Below, piece by piece: positions 14,563 through 15,752 of a stretch of 15,752 bases of DNA (position 1 is its first letter; each line of letters opens with the position of its first letter). The notes below the pieces were generated by a model. The model did not search any database, was not told the DNA's origin, and was given only the letters and a program-made list of their open reading frames with translations. The translations under genes and the position numbers were made by a program. Origin of the DNA: Candidatus Scatomorpha merdipullorum (GTDB lineage Bacteria; Bacillota; Clostridia; Oscillospirales; Oscillospiraceae). The stretch spans positions 1 to 15,752 of the forward strand of contig DVJK01000110.1 in the NCBI GenBank assembly GCA_018716795.1. The letters run 5' to 3'.

Positions 14563-15492
14563 ATGGACGGCTTTGACAGCGAACTTGCGCGCCTTCGCGC
14601 CCAAATTGCCCGAAGCGAACAACTCAGCGCCCGCCTGCGCGACCTCTACCCGCGCCGCGAACAGCTCGCCGCGCAGGAGGAGGAGCTGCGCGAAAAGCGC
14701 GTGGACGAGCAGGAGGACGTCGACCGGCTCGAGGCGAAAAGCCTCGCGCGCTATTTCTTCACGCTCACCGGCAGCCTGGACGAGCGGCTCGACCGCGAGC
14801 GCGCCGAGGCGCGCGAGGCCGCGGTGAGGCACGACGCCCTGCTTGAGGAGCTGCGCGACGTGGAGGAGGACATCGCCGAAAGCGAGAGCGAGCTCGCCGG
14901 CCTTCGCGGCTGCGAGCAGCAATATGACGAGCTTATCGACCGCAAGGCCGAGGCGCTCAAGCGCTCCGGCTCGCCCCTCGCGGGCCGCCTGCGCGACCTC
15001 GAGGCGCAGAGCGCCATGCTCGTGCGGCGCCAACGCGAGACGGAGGAGGCCATACGCGCGGGGCAGGAGGCGTATGGCGCCGCGGAGGACGTCGTGCGCG
15101 CCCTCTCCGGGGCCTCAACCTGGGGCATGGTCGACATGTTCAGCGACAGCTTCCTCGCCGATATGGCCAAGTACAGCCGGATTGACGAGGCCCAGCGCGC
15201 CATGGAACGGCTCCGCGTGGCCCTGCGCCGCTTCGACACGGAGCTCGCCGACGTCGGCGGCGGCATAGACGTGAGAGTCGAGAGCTTCCTCGGCTTCGCC
15301 GACGTGTTCTTCGACAATATCTTCACCGACCTCGCCGTCAGCTCGCGCATACAGAACTCGCTGGCCTCCGCACGGGAGACCGAGCGGCGCATCGAGCTCT
15401 CGCTCAACCGACTGGGCGCCCTGCGCGCCGACTGCCTGAGCGAGCGCGAACGCTTCGAGGCCGAGTATGAGAGCCTTGTGGAGAGAGCGTGA
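14563..15492 (+). CDS. Conserved coiled-coil protein of unknown function
   Basis: This 309-residue protein is highly charged, with long Glu/Arg/Leu heptad-like stretches at about residues 5-50, 75-175 and 270-305, indicating coiled coils. There is no signal peptide or membrane segment, so it is probably cytoplasmic. Two segments look like family signatures: DVDRLEAKSLARYFFTLTGS (residues 52-71) and a non-coiled region beginning WGMVDMFSDSFLADMAKYS (from W187) followed by IDEAQRAMERL. I have the impression of similar uncharacterised bacterial proteins but cannot name a family or function. GGAGG at 14551-14555 with 7 nt spacing sets the ATG at 14563; a GTG at 14524 lies within the promoter region. 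It is a single-gene unit between two terminators. Confidence 0.85.
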   Translation: MDGFDSELARLRAQIARSEQLSARLRDLYPRREQLAAQEEELREKRVDEQEDVDRLEAKSLARYFFTLTGSLDERLDRERAEAREAAVRHDALLEELRDVEEDIAESESELAGLRGCEQQYDELIDRKAEALKRSGSPLAGRLRDLEAQSAMLVRRQRETEEAIRAGQEAYGAAEDVVRALSGASTWGMVDMFSDSFLADMAKYSRIDEAQRAMERLRVALRRFDTELADVGGGIDVRVESFLGFADVFFDNIFTDLAVSSRIQNSLASARETERRIELSLNRLGALRADCLSERERFEAEYESLVERA

Positions 15493-15493
15493 A

Positions 15494-15519
15494 AAGCGCC
15501 CGGGAAATCCCGGGCGCTT
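15494..15519. terminator. Shared hairpin terminator between convergent genes
   Basis: An 11-bp stem (AAGCGCCCGGG at 15494-15504 with CCCGGGCGCTT at 15509-15519) has an AAAT loop. It lies between the stops of the converging genes (15492 and 15523). Read on the minus strand it is followed by TTTT (AAAA at 15492-15495 on the plus strand), so it works best for the minus-strand gene. Plus-strand function is plausible but its T tract is poor. Confidence 0.75.
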
Positions 15520-15522
15520 CGC

Positions 15523-15752
15523 TTATTCTTCGACCTTCGCCAGCTCAATCCACTGCGTATACTCGTTGCCGTAGTCGTCTTCGAAATTGGCCGTGATACG
15601 AACGTTGCCCTCGTCGGTGAGGGTTAAGGAATAATTTACTTCACCATAAATATCAGAAGATGTTTCTCCGCTGAAGTTTGTATAGCCGTAGGTACAGACA
15701 AACTCCATACTGTCTAACTCCGTGTTTGCTCCGTAGTATTCGATCTCCAAAT
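15523..15752 (-). CDS. Unknown protein, C-terminal part (runs off right edge)
   Basis: The minus-strand frame is open from the window edge to a TAA at 15523-15525, giving about 75 C-terminal residues; the start lies to the right. A TTG at 15748-15750 could be read as a start but is more likely internal. The visible sequence is acidic and rich in Tyr, Thr, Asn and Glu, with alternating patterns such as VNYSLTLTDEGNVRITANF that suggest beta strands, ending YTQWIELAKVEE. Such composition is common in secreted or surface proteins, but no signal peptide is visible and I recognise no family. Base composition differs from all other genes here: 15601-15720 is 42% GC by direct count, against 68% in 15241-15300. 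None of its four isoleucines is ATA. This suggests recent acquisition or a different expression class. The shared terminator supports a real, transcribed gene end. Confidence 0.65.
   Translation of the reverse strand, partial: LEIEYYGANTELDSMEFVCTYGYTNFSGETSSDIYGEVNYSLTLTDEGNVRITANFEDDYGNEYTQWIELAKVEE

Noticed and set aside
1..15752. CRISPR arrays, tRNA or rRNA genes, insertion sequences, defence or toxin-antitoxin systems
   Set aside because: No regularly spaced repeats, cloverleaf-like sequences, transposase motifs or defence-family motifs were seen on either strand; nearly all bases belong to the listed genes.

Overview
This window is GC-rich chromosomal DNA from a spore-forming member of the Clostridia (Firmicutes), possibly an Oscillospiraceae-like gut anaerobe. 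That assignment rests on four things: gene order matching the Bacillus subtilis yicC-remA-gmk-rpoZ-priA-def-fmt-rsmB-rlmN-prpC-prkC-rsgA block, the presence of remA, a PASTA-kinase/PP2C pair, and spore-coat morphogenesis genes. Isoleucine is very often encoded by ATA despite the high GC content. I see no insertion sequences, CRISPR arrays, rRNAs or tRNAs, and no stretch over 300 bases without a gene.

Region 1 (1-12494) looks like one long operon-like run on the + strand. It begins inside a CdaR-like YbbR-domain protein (probable regulator of the c-di-AMP cyclase). It continues with an RseC-family redox membrane protein, the RNase YicC, the DNA-binding regulator RemA, guanylate kinase and RNA polymerase omega. 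Next come the restart helicase PriA, peptide deformylase, Met-tRNA formyltransferase, the rRNA methyltransferases RsmB and RlmN, a PP2C phosphatase, a PASTA serine/threonine kinase, and the ribosome-assembly GTPase RsgA. Gaps are 49 nt or less and many genes overlap or sit 1-12 nt apart. A strong intrinsic terminator closes the run just after rsgA. The theme is nucleotide supply, transcription, translation initiation and ribosome maturation, plus the phosphorylation switch that monitors peptidoglycan state.

Region 2 (12526-14503) is a compact sporulation module. A 54-residue membrane protein with no known function is followed, with translational coupling, by a 22-codon ORF that I identify as spoVM. 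The ORF resembles B. subtilis SpoVM with Pro at position 9, and spoVM also lies a little downstream of rsgA in B. subtilis. Next is a three-SPOCS (DUF3794) plus LysM protein with the architecture of Clostridioides difficile SipL. SpoVM and SipL are both partners of the coat ATPase SpoIVA, so this is a coat-basement-layer locus. Sigma-E-like promoter elements precede both units, and a strong terminator ends the module.

Region 3 (14504-15752) holds a stand-alone coiled-coil protein of unknown function with its own weak promoter. Facing it, across a shared hairpin terminator, is the 3' part of an AT-richer minus-strand gene of unknown function that runs off the right edge.

Compared with B. subtilis, coaBC (between rpoZ and priA), rpe and thiN (between rsgA and spoVM) and rpmB (after spoVM) are missing from their usual places.
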